64,000 bases of DNA from Paracoccus sp. Z118 (GCF_019061185.1 NZ_JAHQZU010000001.1:124001-188000); one strand, 5' to 3'. Shown: positions 26,205-35,628, counted from the stretch's first letter. Notes: a model not told the origin generated them from the sequence alone. Made by a program: numbers and translations.

Positions 26205-26780
26205 ATGAAATTTCTCGCCGGCCTCTCGGCTCTCGCCCTTCTCGCCAGCCCCGCCGTGGCGCAGGAAGCAGGCACGACGACCTCGGAGCAGATCAATCCG
26301 CAGGCCTATATCGGCGTCTGGCACGAGATCGCCAGCTCGCCCATGCCGTTCCAGGCCGCCTGCGAAGGCGGGACGACCGCGTTCTATGAACTGGCCGACG
26401 CGGAAACGCTGCGGGTCGTGAACCGCTGCGACACGGCGAACGGGCAGGTCATGGGGGTGATCGGTACGGCCGAGGTGGTGGACGGCAACCTCAACACCTT
26501 CGAGGTGACGTTCCCGCAATCGCCCGAGGATGCGCCGGGCGTCAATTACGAGATCGTCGCGGTGGGCGAGGCGCAGGATGGCAGCTATCCTTGGGCCGCC
26601 GTCCGTTCGCCGGGCTCGGACTATGCGTGGATTCTGGGCCGTTCGGCCGAACTCGATGCGGCGGACCGCGAGGCGGCCGAGGCGGCGCTGACCGAAGCGG
26701 GCGTCGATGTCTCGACCCTGAACGACACCCGGCAGCCGCCCCAGAGCTACGATCCGGCGCAGCCGCCCGCGGCGAACTGA
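26205..26780 (+). CDS. Lipocalin-family exported protein
   Basis: 191 residues from ATG 26205, chosen because it opens a clean signal peptide (MKFLAGLSALALLASPAVAQ). The mature part begins with the lipocalin signature G-x-W (YIGVWHEIASSPMPFQ) and has the beta-barrel pattern plus a Cys pair (~50 and ~72). Bacterial Blc-type lipocalins bind lipids and other hydrophobic ligands in the envelope. There is no lipobox, so unlike Blc it should be soluble in the periplasm. The C-terminus is Pro/Gln-rich. It may be cotranscribed with the importer, with a 29-base gap. Confidence 0.8.
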   Translation: MKFLAGLSALALLASPAVAQEAGTTTSEQINPQAYIGVWHEIASSPMPFQAACEGGTTAFYELADAETLRVVNRCDTANGQVMGVIGTAEVVDGNLNTFEVTFPQSPEDAPGVNYEIVAVGEAQDGSYPWAAVRSPGSDYAWILGRSAELDAADREAAEAALTEAGVDVSTLNDTRQPPQSYDPAQPPAAN

Positions 26781-26786
26781 ACCGGC

Positions 26787-27236
26787 TCAGGCGCGGTCGG
26801 TGCTGTCCATCCAGATCGTGACCGGCCCGTCATTCAGCAGCGAGACCTTCATCTCGGCCCCGAACTCGCCGGTTTCGACCGGCAGGCCCAGGTCGCGCAG
26901 CGCCTGCGCGAAACGCTCGTAAAGCCGCCGCCCCTCGTCAGGGGGTGCGGCGGTCGAAAAGCCGGGGCGGTTGCCGGTGCGGGTATCAGCGGCCAGCGTG
27001 AACTGGCTGATGACCAGCGCCGCCCCGCCGACATCCTGCACGGAACGGTTCATCTTGTCCGCCGCGTCGCGGAAGATCCGCAGCTTTGCGACCCGCGCCG
27101 CCAGCTTGTCGGCGGCGGCGTCGTCATCGCCCTGCATCGCGCAGACCAGCACCAGCAGCCCCGGCCCGATGCGGCCCACCTCGCGCCCCTCGACCTCGAC
27201 CGAGGCATGGGCGACCCGCTGGATGAGCGCCCGCAT
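26787..27236 (-). CDS. dtd: D-aminoacyl-tRNA deacylase
   Basis: Removes D-amino acids (and glycine mischarged on tRNA-Ala) from tRNA. 149 residues match DTD length. [17 protein letters not shown] contains the catalytic Ser/Gln/Thr region, and [11 protein letters not shown] contains the Gly-cisPro motif that excludes L-amino acids. The downstream end nearly abuts the lipocalin stop (convergent). Upstream it is one base from the small membrane protein gene, likely one operon. Confidence 0.95.
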   Translation of the reverse strand: MRALIQRVAHASVEVEGREVGRIGPGLLVLVCAMQGDDDAAADKLAARVAKLRIFRDAADKMNRSVQDVGGAALVISQFTLAADTRTGNRPGFSTAAPPDEGRRLYERFAQALRDLGLPVETGEFGAEMKVSLLNDGPVTIWMDSTDRA

Positions 27237-27237
27237 C

Positions 27238-27465
27238 TCAGCGGCCCAGCATGACGCCGAGCACCACCGCCATCAGCCCGATCATCGAGGCGCCGAGCGC
27301 GCCCATGTTGACCGCGACGACCTTCTGCATCCGCGCCCGCATCGCCCCGTCCTCCAGCTTCGCGCGCTTGGCGCGGCCGACGGTGACGATGCACCAGACG
27401 ATGCCCAGCAGCCCCGCGAGGGTCAGCAGGGCGCCGCCCCAGATCAGCAGGTCGAATACGGTCAT
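27238..27465 (-). CDS. Small two-helix membrane protein, unknown function
   Basis: 75 residues from ATG 27465, supported by GAGGAG upstream. Two hydrophobic helices ([24 protein letters not shown] and a C-terminal one) flank a basic/charged stretch ([19 protein letters not shown]). I recognise it as a conserved small Rhodobacterales membrane protein without assigned function. It ends one base before dtd. Confidence 0.7.
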   Translation of the reverse strand: MTVFDLLIWGGALLTLAGLLGIVWCIVTVGRAKRAKLEDGAMRARMQKVVAVNMGALGASMIGLMAVVLGVMLGR

Positions 27466-27597
27466 CGCGCGGCTCCTCGGCCCTGGTGAAGCACTCCGCT
27501 GCGGCCTAGCGGCGATTGCGCGGCCCGGCAAGACGGCCTAAGGGTCGCGCCCTGACGGATCGCGGCCAAGCCGCGCGCAAGAGCGAACGGGGACAGG

Positions 27598-27849
27598 ATG
27601 CAGGACGACACCAGCTACGGCGTCGCGGCCGGAGAGCTGCGGCAGTTCATCGAGCAATACGAACAGCTGGACGCCGAAAAGAAGGACGTGGCCGAGCGCC
27701 AGAAGGAGCTGATGGCCGAAGCGAAGGCGCGCGGCTACGACACCAAGGTGATGCGCAAGGTCATCGCCCTGCGCAAGCGTGACAAGGACGACGTGGCCGA
27801 GGAAGAGGCGATCCTGGAGATGTACAAGTCCGCACTCGGGATGCAGTGA
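27598..27849 (+). CDS. gapR: GapR-family DNA-binding protein (DUF2312)
   Basis: 83 residues. The pattern LRQFIEQYEQLDAEKKDVAERQKELMAEAKARGYDTKVMRKVIALRKRD is the DUF2312 signature (described here over several segments), with a long N-terminal coiled coil and a C-terminal helical pair ending EEAILEMYKSALG. In Caulobacter crescentus GapR encircles overtwisted DNA ahead of replication and transcription forks and is nearly essential. The same role is expected here. It is a single gene with a short upstream region. Confidence 0.92.
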   Translation: MQDDTSYGVAAGELRQFIEQYEQLDAEKKDVAERQKELMAEAKARGYDTKVMRKVIALRKRDKDDVAEEEAILEMYKSALGMQ

Positions 27850-28052
27850 CGGCAGGACAGGGCGAGCGGCCCTGGCGCCCGGCGCGGCGTCGGGCGCTGC
27901 CCTCCCGCTGCCGTGGATGCGCGTTCCGCCGGGCTCCGGTGATCTGACGGCCGGAGTGCTGCGTCTTCGCAACGCCCCGCCCGCAGGCTGCGCGTCTCGT
28001 GTGGACCTCGGGCCGGTCGTGGTGAAATATGGCCTCCAGTGGAGGAGGCGAC

Positions 28053-28817
28053 ATGACCCAGATCGACCTGAACTCGGACCTCGGGGAAGGTTTCGGCCCG
28101 TGGAAGATGGGCGACGACGCGGCGATGCTGTCGCTCGTCTCCAGCGCGAACGTCGCGGCGGGCGGCCATGCCAGCGATCCCGAGACGATGTTCGCGACCC
28201 TGACACTGGCGAAGGAACGCGGCGTCGTCGTGGGTGCCCATCCCGGCTATCCCGACCGCGAGGGGTTCGGGCGGCGCGTCATCCCGATGCGCCCCGAGGA
28301 GATCGGGCGCATGGTCGCGGCGCAGACGGGCGCGCTGTCCGCGCTGGCGGCGCTGGCGGGGACGAAGGTGCGCTTCGTCAAGCCGCACGGGGCGCTGGGG
28401 AATCTTGCCGCCGCCGATGCGGACGTCGCCCAAGCCATCGCCGGGGCGGTGCGCGGGGTGGATCGCGGCCTTTCCATTCTCGCGATTTCCGGCACGGCGC
28501 TGGAACATGCCGCGCGGGACGCCGGTGTGGAGGTGTTCTCGGAAATCTTCGCGGACCGGGCCTATCTGCCCAGCGGTCAACTCGTTCCGCGCAGCCAGCC
28601 GGGCGCGGTGCTGCATGATGTCGAGGCGGTGGCGCAGCGGCTCATCACCTTCCTGCAGGACCGCCGGATGCCGGTGCTGGACGGCGAGCCGATCGAGCTT
28701 GCGGCCGATTCCATCTGCGTGCACAGCGACACGCCCGGCGCGGTCGAGATCGCGCGGAAGCTGCGCACGCGGCTGGAAGCGGCGGGCGTCACCATCGCCC
28801 CGTTCCTGAAGGACTGA
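28053..28817 (+). CDS. pxpA: 5-oxoprolinase subunit A (LamB/YcsF family)
   Basis: With PxpB and PxpC it hydrolyses 5-oxoproline (pyroglutamate) to glutamate using ATP. 254 residues from ATG 28053, which follows a near-perfect GGAGGAGG site; an upstream in-frame start is less likely. IDLNSDLGEGFGPW, SANVAAGGHASDP, VGAHPGYPDREGFGRR and FVKPHGALGN are family hallmarks. It heads the pxpABC operon. Confidence 0.94.
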   Translation: MTQIDLNSDLGEGFGPWKMGDDAAMLSLVSSANVAAGGHASDPETMFATLTLAKERGVVVGAHPGYPDREGFGRRVIPMRPEEIGRMVAAQTGALSALAALAGTKVRFVKPHGALGNLAAADADVAQAIAGAVRGVDRGLSILAISGTALEHAARDAGVEVFSEIFADRAYLPSGQLVPRSQPGAVLHDVEAVAQRLITFLQDRRMPVLDGEPIELAADSICVHSDTPGAVEIARKLRTRLEAAGVTIAPFLKD

Positions 28818-28822
28818 CGCCC

Positions 28823-29506
28823 GTGACATTGCGCTTTGCGCCCGTGGCCGAACACGCCCTTCTGGTGGAACTGGGCGAGACCATCGACGACGCGACCAGC
28901 GACCGGGTAGTCGCGCTGGACCGCGCCCTGGCCGCCTCGCCGCCGCCCGGCCTGCGGGAGGTGGTGCCGGGGATGGTCAACCTGCTGGTGGATTTCGACC
29001 CCATCGTCACCGACCACCGCGAGATCGAGGCGGCGGTCCGCGCCTGCCTCGCCCGCCCCGCGCCCGAGGGCCGGACGGGCGGCCTGCGCGAGGTCGAGAT
29101 CTGCTACGATCCCGATCTGGGCCCCGACCTGTCCGCCGTGGCCGAGGCCAAGGGGATCAGCGTCGATGACGTGATCGCCGCGCATCTGGGCGGCGACTAC
29201 ACGGTGCGGATGTATGGCTTCACCCCCGGCTATGCCTACATGTCGGGCACCCCCGCCGCGATCCAGCTGCCGCGCAAGCCGGCGGCGATCCGGGGCGTTC
29301 CGGCGGGCAGCGTCATCATCGCCGGGCCGCAATGCATCGTCACCACGCTGCTGATGCCCGCCGGCTGGTGGGTGATCGGCCGCTCGCCCACCCGGATCCT
29401 GACTGGCGACGAGGACCGACCGTTCCTTTTTGACGTGGGCGATCACGTGCGGATGCGCCGCATCTCGCGCGAGGAATACGAACGCAAATCGGCGGAGAAC
29501 GCATGA
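28823..29506 (+). CDS. pxpB: 5-oxoprolinase subunit B (KipI-like)
   Basis: 227 residues, GTG start 28823, five bases after pxpA. The N-terminal part matches the Caps_synth-like ALLVELGETID region. The C-terminal cyclophilin-like AHS1 domain has YGFTPGYAYMSG and RVPAGSV-type residues (IRGVPAGSVIIAGPQ). In Bacillus the homologue KipI inhibits the sporulation kinase KinA, but in the pxp context it is the oxoprolinase subunit. It overlaps pxpC by ATGA. Confidence 0.93.
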   Translation: MTLRFAPVAEHALLVELGETIDDATSDRVVALDRALAASPPPGLREVVPGMVNLLVDFDPIVTDHREIEAAVRACLARPAPEGRTGGLREVEICYDPDLGPDLSAVAEAKGISVDDVIAAHLGGDYTVRMYGFTPGYAYMSGTPAAIQLPRKPAAIRGVPAGSVIIAGPQCIVTTLLMPAGWWVIGRSPTRILTGDEDRPFLFDVGDHVRMRRISREEYERKSAENA

Positions 29507-30450
29507 CCACCACCCGCCTTCGCGTGACCTTCGCCGGACCGCATGTCTCGTATCAGGACGGCGGCCGCCTCGGCCTGATGCGCTTCGGGGTTCCCGAGTC
29601 GGGGCCGATGGACCGCACTGCCCACGCCGCCGCGAACCTTGCCATCGGCAACCCGGCGGAGGCGACCGCCATCGAGGTCTCTCCCGCCGGTCTCACCGTC
29701 GAGTGTCTGGAGGGCGGCGTCACCTTCGCGGTGGCGGGCGGCGGCTTCGTGATGGACCACGCCGGAACCCGCGCCAGCGTGTGGGAAGCCCGAACGCTCC
29801 GCGCGGGCGAGACGCTGCAGATCCGGCGCGGCCACTGGGGAAGCTGGACCTATCTCGCCCTCGCCGGAGAGGTGCAGGCGCCCGTCTGGCTGGGACACAC
29901 GGCCACGCACACGACCTCGGGCTTCGGCGGCGGCCTGCTGGCGACGGGGGCCGAGATCACCGTCGAAGACAGCCGGATCGAACCTGCGCGCGAGCGCAGC
30001 TTTCCGTGCCCCGTCTTCGCCCGGCCGACCGGCCATGCCCGCATCGTGCTGGGCCCGCAGCACCATCATCTGCAACCCGAGGCGATCACCGCGCTGCTTT
30101 ACGGCGCGCACCAGCTTTCGGATTCCTATGACCGCATGGGTGTGCGCCTGCGCGGCCCGACGCTGCCGATGCGCGACGCGCTGTCGATCCCGTCCGAGCC
30201 GATCGTCGCGGGCTCCATCCAGGTCGCGGGCGACGGGGTCGCCACGCTGCTGCTGCGCGACCACCAGACCACCGGCGGCTACCCCAAGATCGCGACGGTC
30301 GTCGCCGCCGATCTGGACCGCACGGTGCAGCTTCGGCCGCGCAGCCGGATCGCCTTCGACGCGGTCTCGCCCGAGTCGGCGGTCCGCATCGCCCGGCTCC
30401 ATGCGCGGCAGCGCGAGGCATGGCTGGCGACGCTTTCCAAGAGGCGCTGA
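29503..30450 (+). CDS. pxpC: 5-oxoprolinase subunit C (AHS2/KipA-like)
   Basis: 315 residues with the AHS2 pattern. VSYQDGGRLGLMRFGVPESGPMD near the start and TTGGYPKIATVV near the end are characteristic. It forms the active complex with PxpA/PxpB for pyroglutamate cleavage. The start overlaps the pxpB stop, and the operon ends here. The following 176 bases carry the promoter and leader of the outer-membrane protein gene. Confidence 0.93.
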   Translation: MTTTRLRVTFAGPHVSYQDGGRLGLMRFGVPESGPMDRTAHAAANLAIGNPAEATAIEVSPAGLTVECLEGGVTFAVAGGGFVMDHAGTRASVWEARTLRAGETLQIRRGHWGSWTYLALAGEVQAPVWLGHTATHTTSGFGGGLLATGAEITVEDSRIEPARERSFPCPVFARPTGHARIVLGPQHHHLQPEAITALLYGAHQLSDSYDRMGVRLRGPTLPMRDALSIPSEPIVAGSIQVAGDGVATLLLRDHQTTGGYPKIATVVAADLDRTVQLRPRSRIAFDAVSPESAVRIARLHARQREAWLATLSKRR

Positions 30451-30499
30451 CGAGGCAGGACCGATGAAGTAGGCGGGATTTGCCCGGATCTGGCGGAAA

Positions 30500-30529
30500 T
30501 TGGCTTACCTTCATCAGCGTATGTAACAT
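30500..30529 (+). promoter_or_regulatory. Possible promoter of the outer-membrane barrel gene
   Basis: TTGGCT (30500-30505) and TAACAT (30524-30529) are separated by 18 bases and lie about 100 bases before the start at 30627. The local AT-richness supports a promoter; the exact boxes are tentative. Confidence 0.3.
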
Positions 30530-30626
30530 AATTGCCACAGGAACGAAGCGAGAAGCCGGGCGGCCACGGGACAAACGCGGAAGGCGAGCCTATGTCCACT
30601 CCATCAACGAAAACGGAGTGATTTCC

Positions 30627-31238
30627 ATGATCAGAACTTCCTTCCTCGCCGCCGCCGCTCTGGCCGGCACCGCGACCATCGCCGCTGCGGGCGGCTATGT
30701 CGCCCCCGTCGTCGAAGCCGAACCGGCCGCGCCGATCGTCGTGGCTCCGGTCACGCCGACGCTGGACTGGACCGGCTTCTACGCTGGTGCGCAGATCGGC
30801 AAGGTTGACGGCGAGATCGAAGGCGTCGATGACTACGATGGCAAGCACTTTGGCGTGCACGCCGGCTACCTGCGCGACTTCGGCCGCTTCGTCGGCGGTG
30901 CCGAGCTGTCCTATGACAAGCTCGACGACCTCGAGGTGGACAACTCGACCATCGACGGCGATGGCGACCTGATCCGCGCCAAGCTTCTCGCGGGTTACGA
31001 CGCAGGTCGGATCCTGCCCTACGCGACCATCGCCGTCTCGCATCTCGACGTTGACTTCAACGGCTTCAGCGACAGCGAAACCGGCTTCGGCTATGGCGTC
31101 GGCGTGAAATTCGCCGTCTCGCCGCGCTTCCTGGTCGGCGCCGAGTGGATGCGCAACGACTTCGAGTTCTCGGAGGCTGGCACCGATTTCGACATCGAAG
31201 CCGACACGTTCAGCATCAACGCTTCGTACAAGTTCTGA
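30627..31238 (+). CDS. Outer-membrane beta-barrel protein (OmpA/Omp25-like porin family)
   Basis: 203 residues from ATG 30627, chosen for the signal peptide (MIRTSFLAAAALAGTATIAAAG) and a GGAG site nine bases upstream. A Pro/Val/Ala linker precedes DWTGFYAGAQIGKVDGEI, a typical first strand of small alphaproteobacterial OMPs. Alternating strands follow, and the protein ends in SYKF with the terminal Phe recognised by BamA. It predicts an eight-strand barrel. A perfect terminator follows. The codon pattern and promoter suggest high expression. Confidence 0.85.
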   Translation: MIRTSFLAAAALAGTATIAAAGGYVAPVVEAEPAAPIVVAPVTPTLDWTGFYAGAQIGKVDGEIEGVDDYDGKHFGVHAGYLRDFGRFVGGAELSYDKLDDLEVDNSTIDGDGDLIRAKLLAGYDAGRILPYATIAVSHLDVDFNGFSDSETGFGYGVGVKFAVSPRFLVGAEWMRNDFEFSEAGTDFDIEADTFSINASYKF

Positions 31239-31263
31239 GCCTCTCTCTAGGCTTGAACAAGGA

Positions 31264-31292
31264 AAGGCGCCGCATCTGCGGCGCCTTTTTTC
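31264..31292 (+). terminator. Rho-independent terminator of the outer-membrane protein gene
   Basis: A 10-bp perfect stem (AAGGCGCCGC, 31264-31273, with GCGGCGCCTT, 31278-31287), a 4-base loop and a following T run lie 26 bases after the stop. Confidence 0.9.
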
Positions 31293-31364
31293 TGGCCTCC
31301 CGTCGAGCGGATGAACGCAGCCTTATTGGCCTGGCGCAGCGTCGGGACCTTATTTCGAAAATAT

Positions 31365-31440
31365 TGGTGCCGGTTGCAGGAATCGAACCCGCGACCTTCT
31401 GATTACAAATCAGCTGCTCTACCAGCTGAGCTAAACCGGC
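31365..31440 (-). tRNA. tRNA-Thr (anticodon TGT)
   Basis: A 76-nt minus-strand cloverleaf with encoded CCA. Acceptor arms GCCGGTT and AACCGGC pair, the anticodon stem-loop is CTGATTTGTAATCAG with TGT, and the T-arm is CGCGGGTTCGATTCCTGC. The discriminator is A, as usual for threonine. Confidence 0.95.
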
Positions 31441-31560
31441 CGTGACGTGATGCCTAGCGCGCGCCGCCCGCCCGCGCAACATGTCCCTGCGTTTGACTGT
31501 GGCGGCGTTGCGGTTAGTGTGCGCCGCGCCGGCCACGGGGCCTGAGAACAAGGACGGACG

Positions 31561-32436
31561 ATGAAGGCGGCATTCTACCTGGGCGTTCACGGAACCGAGC
31601 CCGAGCGCACGATCCGCGCGCTGATGGACAATCGCGGCTGGCTGCTCGAGAACGGGGTCGAGCCGATCCCCCCCTCGCGCCATCGCGGCCTGTTCGAGGA
31701 GGCGCTCGCGGCCCTGTCCGGCGGGGCGGCGACCCCGGAGATGGAGGAGGTGCTGCTCGATTCCATCCTCGACAGCGACGATCCGCAGCGCATCATCATC
31801 TCGCAGCCGGCGCTGATCGGGGTTCCGGCCCGCTGCCTGGCCGAGCCGGGCTTCTTCGCCGCCGCCGGTCCCAAGATGGTGGCCGCCGCGAACCTCTTTC
31901 CCGGTGCCGACGCCGAGTTCTTCATGGCGCTGCGCAATCCCGCGACGCTGATCCCCTTCATGCTGGACAAGATCGATCCCGGCCGCGCCGGTCAGCTGAT
32001 GGCGGGGCGCGATCCCGAATCGATGCGGTGGGCCCCGGCGATCCGCCAGATCCTGCAATCCATCGGCCGGCGGCGGCTGGTGCTGTGGTGCCATGAGGAT
32101 TCGCCGCTGATCTGGCCCGAGGTGCTGCGCCGCCTCTCCACCATCCCGGCGGACGTGCCGCTGCGGGCCGGGCTGGCGGCGCTGGCCGACGTGCTGACCG
32201 ACGACGGCATGACCGAGCTGCGCGCCGCGCTGAAGGCCGCGCCGCGGCTGACGATCGATTCCCGCCGCGACATCTTCTCGCAGACGCTCGAACGCCACGC
32301 CCGGCGCGACGCGATCGAGACGACGATCATCCTGCCCGGCTGGACGCAGGACCGCGTGGACCGGATGACCGCCGCCTATGACGAGGACGTGGCCGAAATC
32401 GCGGCCCTTCCGGGGGTCGAGTTCATCGCCCCCTGA
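31561..32436 (+). CDS. Conserved hypothetical protein, possible P-loop sulfotransferase-like
   Basis: A 291-residue soluble protein with no signal peptide. It begins MKAAFYLGVHGTEPERTIRALMDNRG, which resembles the first strand and loop of sulfotransferase-like P-loop folds (LHxGxHKTGT), but the key Lys/Thr are replaced (GVHGTEPER), so nucleotide binding is doubtful. Other blocks are IIISQPALIGVPARCLAEPGFF, NLFPGADAEFFMALRNP, and LVLWCHEDSPLIWPEVLRRL. I recall similar unnamed proteins in Rhodobacteraceae. It lies alone between two tRNA genes on the other strand. The function is unknown. Confidence 0.6.
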   Translation: MKAAFYLGVHGTEPERTIRALMDNRGWLLENGVEPIPPSRHRGLFEEALAALSGGAATPEMEEVLLDSILDSDDPQRIIISQPALIGVPARCLAEPGFFAAAGPKMVAAANLFPGADAEFFMALRNPATLIPFMLDKIDPGRAGQLMAGRDPESMRWAPAIRQILQSIGRRRLVLWCHEDSPLIWPEVLRRLSTIPADVPLRAGLAALADVLTDDGMTELRAALKAAPRLTIDSRRDIFSQTLERHARRDAIETTIILPGWTQDRVDRMTAAYDEDVAEIAALPGVEFIAP

Positions 32437-32477
32437 GCGAAGGCTCAAGCGGCTTTGCGCCGCGGCATCGAGGGAGG

Positions 32478-32553
32478 TGGTAGGCCCGGAGGGACTCGAA
32501 CCCCCAACCAAGGCGTTATGAGCGCCCTGCTCTGACCATTGAGCTACAGGCCC
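32478..32553 (-). tRNA. tRNA with CAT anticodon, probably tRNA-Ile2 (lysidine-modified)
   Basis: A 76-nt cloverleaf with encoded CCA. The acceptor starts GGGCCTG, the anticodon loop is CTCATAA, and the variable loop is TTGGT. Initiator tRNA is excluded because there is no GGG/CCC anticodon stem and no unpaired first base. The AGAGCAG...CTCATAA...TTGGT pattern matches tRNA-Ile2 (E. coli ileX) better than elongator tRNA-Met. TilS would then convert the C to lysidine so that AUA is read as Ile. Confidence 0.8.
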
Positions 32554-32658
32554 GGCCGCCGGTCGTTTCGGGTCCGGTGTTGCGGCTGTCGCAAATGTGG
32601 GTTTGCGGGTCAAGTCAAACTGTCCTAAGGCAGCGAAAACCGGGTCAGTGGGGATTTC

Positions 32659-33690
32659 ATGAGCATCAGCTATCGCGACGCGGGCGTGGACATCGACGCG
32701 GGCAATGCGCTTGTGGACAGGATCGGGCCGGCGGCGGCGGCCACGAAGCGGCCGGGCGTGATGGCGGGGCTGGGCGGCTTCGGCGCGCTGTTCGATCCCC
32801 GCGCGGCGGGCTACGACGATCCGGTGCTGGTCGCCGCGACCGATGGCGTCGGCACCAAGCTGCGGATCGCGATCGACACCGGCATCGTGGACAGGGTGGG
32901 CATCGACCTCGTGGCGATGTGCGTCAACGATCTGGTCTGCCAGGGGGCCGAGCCGCTGTTCTTCCTCGACTACTTCGCCACCGGCAAGTTGAGCGTGGAC
33001 GAGGCCGCTCGCGTGATCGAGGGGATCGCCGAGGGCTGCCGGTTGTCCGGCTGCGCGCTGATCGGCGGCGAGACGGCCGAAATGCCGGGCATGTATGCGG
33101 CAGGCGACTTCGATCTCGCGGGCTTCGCGGTCGGCGCGATGCAGCGCGGGACGGAGCTGCCGCGCGGCGTCGCGGATGGCGACGTGCTGCTGGGGCTGCG
33201 CTCGGACGGGGTGCATTCCAACGGGTTTTCGCTGGTCCGCAAGGTGGCCGAGGCGGCGGGGCTGGGCTGGAACGACGCCAGCCCCTTCGGCGAAGGCACG
33301 CTGGGCGAGGCGCTGCTGACGCCGACCCGGCTCTATGTCCGCCCGGTGCTTCAGGCGATCCGCGCGGGCTGCGTCCATGCCGCGGCCCATATCACCGGCG
33401 GCGGGTTGACCGAAAACCTGCCGCGCGTGCTGCCCGAAGGGCTGGGGGCGCAGGTGGACCTGGATGCCTGGACGCTGCCGCCGGCCTTCGCGTGGCTGGC
33501 GGAAGCTGGCGGGATCACGCAGACGGAGATGCTCAAGACCTTCAACAGCGGCATCGGCATGGTGCTGGTGGTCGCCGCCGACGCCGCCGAGGTGGTCGAG
33601 ACGCTGCTGGTGGAGCAGGGCGAATCCGTGGTGCGGCTGGGGCATGTCGCACCCGGCGAGGGAGTGGATTATCGCGGCCAGCTTCGGTGA
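32659..33690 (+). CDS. purM: Phosphoribosylformylglycinamidine cyclo-ligase (AIR synthetase)
   Basis: The fifth step of purine synthesis: ATP-dependent ring closure of FGAM to AIR. 343 residues. [73 protein letters not shown] and [16 protein letters not shown] are the PurM hallmarks. It is coupled to purN by a GTGA overlap. Confidence 0.97.
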   Translation: MSISYRDAGVDIDAGNALVDRIGPAAAATKRPGVMAGLGGFGALFDPRAAGYDDPVLVAATDGVGTKLRIAIDTGIVDRVGIDLVAMCVNDLVCQGAEPLFFLDYFATGKLSVDEAARVIEGIAEGCRLSGCALIGGETAEMPGMYAAGDFDLAGFAVGAMQRGTELPRGVADGDVLLGLRSDGVHSNGFSLVRKVAEAAGLGWNDASPFGEGTLGEALLTPTRLYVRPVLQAIRAGCVHAAAHITGGGLTENLPRVLPEGLGAQVDLDAWTLPPAFAWLAEAGGITQTEMLKTFNSGIGMVLVVAADAAEVVETLLVEQGESVVRLGHVAPGEGVDYRGQLR

Positions 33691-34274
33691 AGCGGGTCGC
33701 CATCCTGATCTCGGGGGGCGGGTCGAACATGATCCGCCTCGTCGAAAGCATGACCGGGGATCACCCGGCGCGGCCGGTGCTGATCGCTTCGAACGATCCC
33801 TTCGCCGCCGGGCTGGCGAAGGCCGAGGCGATGGGCGTTCCGACCGCCGCCGTGGATCACCGGGGCTTTAGGGGTGACCGCGCGGCGTTCGAGGCGGCGC
33901 TGCTCGGGCCGCTTCTGGACGCGCGGCCGGACATCCTGTGCCTTGCCGGGTTCATGCGTATCCTGACGCCCGGCTTCGTGGAGCGGTTCCAGGGGCAGAT
34001 GCTGAACATCCACCCCTCGCTGCTGCCGAAATATCCGGGGCTGCACACCCATGCCCGCGCGCTGGAGGCGGGCGATGCCGAGGCGGGCTGCACCGTGCAT
34101 CTGGTGACGCCGGTGCTGGACGATGGCCCCGTCCTGGGACAGGCGCGGGTGCCCGTGCTGGCGGGCGACACGCCGGATGCCCTTGCCGCGCGGGTGCTGA
34201 CGGCGGAACACCGGCTCTACCCCGCCGTGCTGCGCCGCTTTGCGGCGGGGCAGGCGGGGCGGATCGACCTCTAG
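33687..34274 (+). CDS. purN: Phosphoribosylglycinamide formyltransferase
   Basis: The third step of purine synthesis, using 10-formyl-THF. 195 residues from GTG 33687 inside the purM stop. The N-terminal [14 protein letters not shown] binds phosphate. The catalytic Asn and His are in [17 protein letters not shown], and the catalytic Asp lies in [15 protein letters not shown]. The stop is three bases from the convergent livM stop, leaving no room for a separate terminator. Confidence 0.96.
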   Translation: MKRVAILISGGGSNMIRLVESMTGDHPARPVLIASNDPFAAGLAKAEAMGVPTAAVDHRGFRGDRAAFEAALLGPLLDARPDILCLAGFMRILTPGFVERFQGQMLNIHPSLLPKYPGLHTHARALEAGDAEAGCTVHLVTPVLDDGPVLGQARVPVLAGDTPDALAARVLTAEHRLYPAVLRRFAAGQAGRIDL

Positions 34275-34277
34275 GCG

Positions 34278-35618
34278 CTACTTCTCGGGCACCAGGCCGC
34301 GCGGCGCGAAGCGCAGCACCAGCAGCAGGACCAGCCCCATCGCGATGAAGCGCATATGCGGGGCGCTGCCCATCAGGTGAGATTTCAGCGCCCCCGCCTC
34401 CATCGGCGCGGTGATGACGGCCATCATTGCGGGGCCCCAGATCTCGGCCTTGATCCACAGATACCAGATCAGCACCGCACCCAGCACCGCGCCCCAGTTG
34501 TTGCCGGACCCGCCGACGATCACCATGACCCAGACGAGGAAGGTGTAGCGCAGCGGGTTGTAGCCGGCGGGGTTCAACAGCCCGTCCAGCGTCACCATCA
34601 TCGCGCCCGCAAGGCCGATCACCGCCGCGCCGATCACGAAGACCTGCAGATGCCGGCGGGTCACGTTCTTGCCCATGGCTTCAGCCGCAACCTCGTTGTC
34701 GCGGATGGCGCGCATCATCCGCCCCCAGGGGGAGCGCTGCGCGAGTTCCGACAGCGCGATCAGCGCCAGAACGATGACGATGAACAGCGCCGCATAGCTG
34801 AGCTTGACCCAGATGCCGGAGGCCGTCGCCAGATCCATTCCCCAGCCGGCCACGCGGGCCTGAAACGCAGGGTCGGCCTGAAGCTCCAGCTCATAGGGCA
34901 CCGGACGCGGGATGCCGCTCATGTTGAGGACGCCGCGCGCCAGCCAGCCCTCGTTGCGCATCACGGCGACGATGATCTCTCCGATCCCGAGCGTGGCGAT
35001 GGCGAGGTAGTCCGAGCGCAGCCCCAGCGCGACCTTGCCGACGCCCCATGCCGCCGCAGCGGCCAGCAGCCCGCCCACCGGCCAGCTGAGCAGCACCGGC
35101 CAGCCGAGCCCGCCGATATTGCCGGCCTTGGCGGGGTTGTTCGCCTCGATCGCGATGACGGCAGGGTCGAACAGGAAACGGTAGATGACGAAGCCCACGC
35201 CGACGACCGCGAAGGCGGCCCAGAACTTCCACGCGCGGGGCACACGCCGGGCCACGATCGTCGCGAGCACCAGCGTCAGCAGCCCGACGACCAGCGCCAG
35301 CACGACGCGGACGCCGCCCGCATCCCACGCGCCGGGAACCGGCGCCGTCGAGATCAGCACCGGGGCGAGGCCGCCCAGCGCGAGGAACCCGACCACCCCG
35401 GCGTTGAACAGCCCGCCATAGCCCCAGGTGATGTTTACCCCCAGCGCCATGATCGCCGACAATAGCCCCATGTTGAGAATGCCGAGCGCGCTGTTCCAGC
35501 TGCCCGAGAACAGCGCGTTGGACAGGCTGCCTTCCAGCACGAACAGCACGACCAGCACGGCCAGCAGGGCAGGTGCGCGCCAGGGGTTTGCGGCGGCGGA
35601 TTGACGAGAGCCGGACAT
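34278..35618 (-). CDS. livM: Branched-chain amino acid ABC transporter permease LivM
   Basis: 446 residues, about nine or ten membrane helices, BPD_transp_2 family. NMGLLSAIMALGVNITWGYGGLFNAGVVGFLALGG is the typical LivM N-terminal segment, and VAAEAMGKNVTRRHLQVFVIGAAVIGLAGAM matches the ATPase-contact loop. It is somewhat longer than E. coli LivM because of a loop around residues 85-150. It is the last gene of the livK-G-F-H-M operon, and its start lies ten bases after livH. Confidence 0.94.
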   Translation of the reverse strand: MSGSRQSAAANPWRAPALLAVLVVLFVLEGSLSNALFSGSWNSALGILNMGLLSAIMALGVNITWGYGGLFNAGVVGFLALGGLAPVLISTAPVPGAWDAGGVRVVLALVVGLLTLVLATIVARRVPRAWKFWAAFAVVGVGFVIYRFLFDPAVIAIEANNPAKAGNIGGLGWPVLLSWPVGGLLAAAAAWGVGKVALGLRSDYLAIATLGIGEIIVAVMRNEGWLARGVLNMSGIPRPVPYELELQADPAFQARVAGWGMDLATASGIWVKLSYAALFIVIVLALIALSELAQRSPWGRMMRAIRDNEVAAEAMGKNVTRRHLQVFVIGAAVIGLAGAMMVTLDGLLNPAGYNPLRYTFLVWVMVIVGGSGNNWGAVLGAVLIWYLWIKAEIWGPAMMAVITAPMEAGALKSHLMGSAPHMRFIAMGLVLLLVLRFAPRGLVPEK

Positions 35619-35628
35619 CGCTGTCTCC

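Noticed and set aside
27877..27900. GC-rich hairpin after gapR as terminator
   Set aside because: A 7-bp stem without a T run; similar structures are common by chance in such GC-rich DNA.
32478..32553. Elongator or initiator tRNA-Met
   Set aside because: The anticodon is CAT, but the anticodon stem lacks the initiator G-C pairs, and the AGCAG...TTGGT pattern fits tRNA-Ile2.
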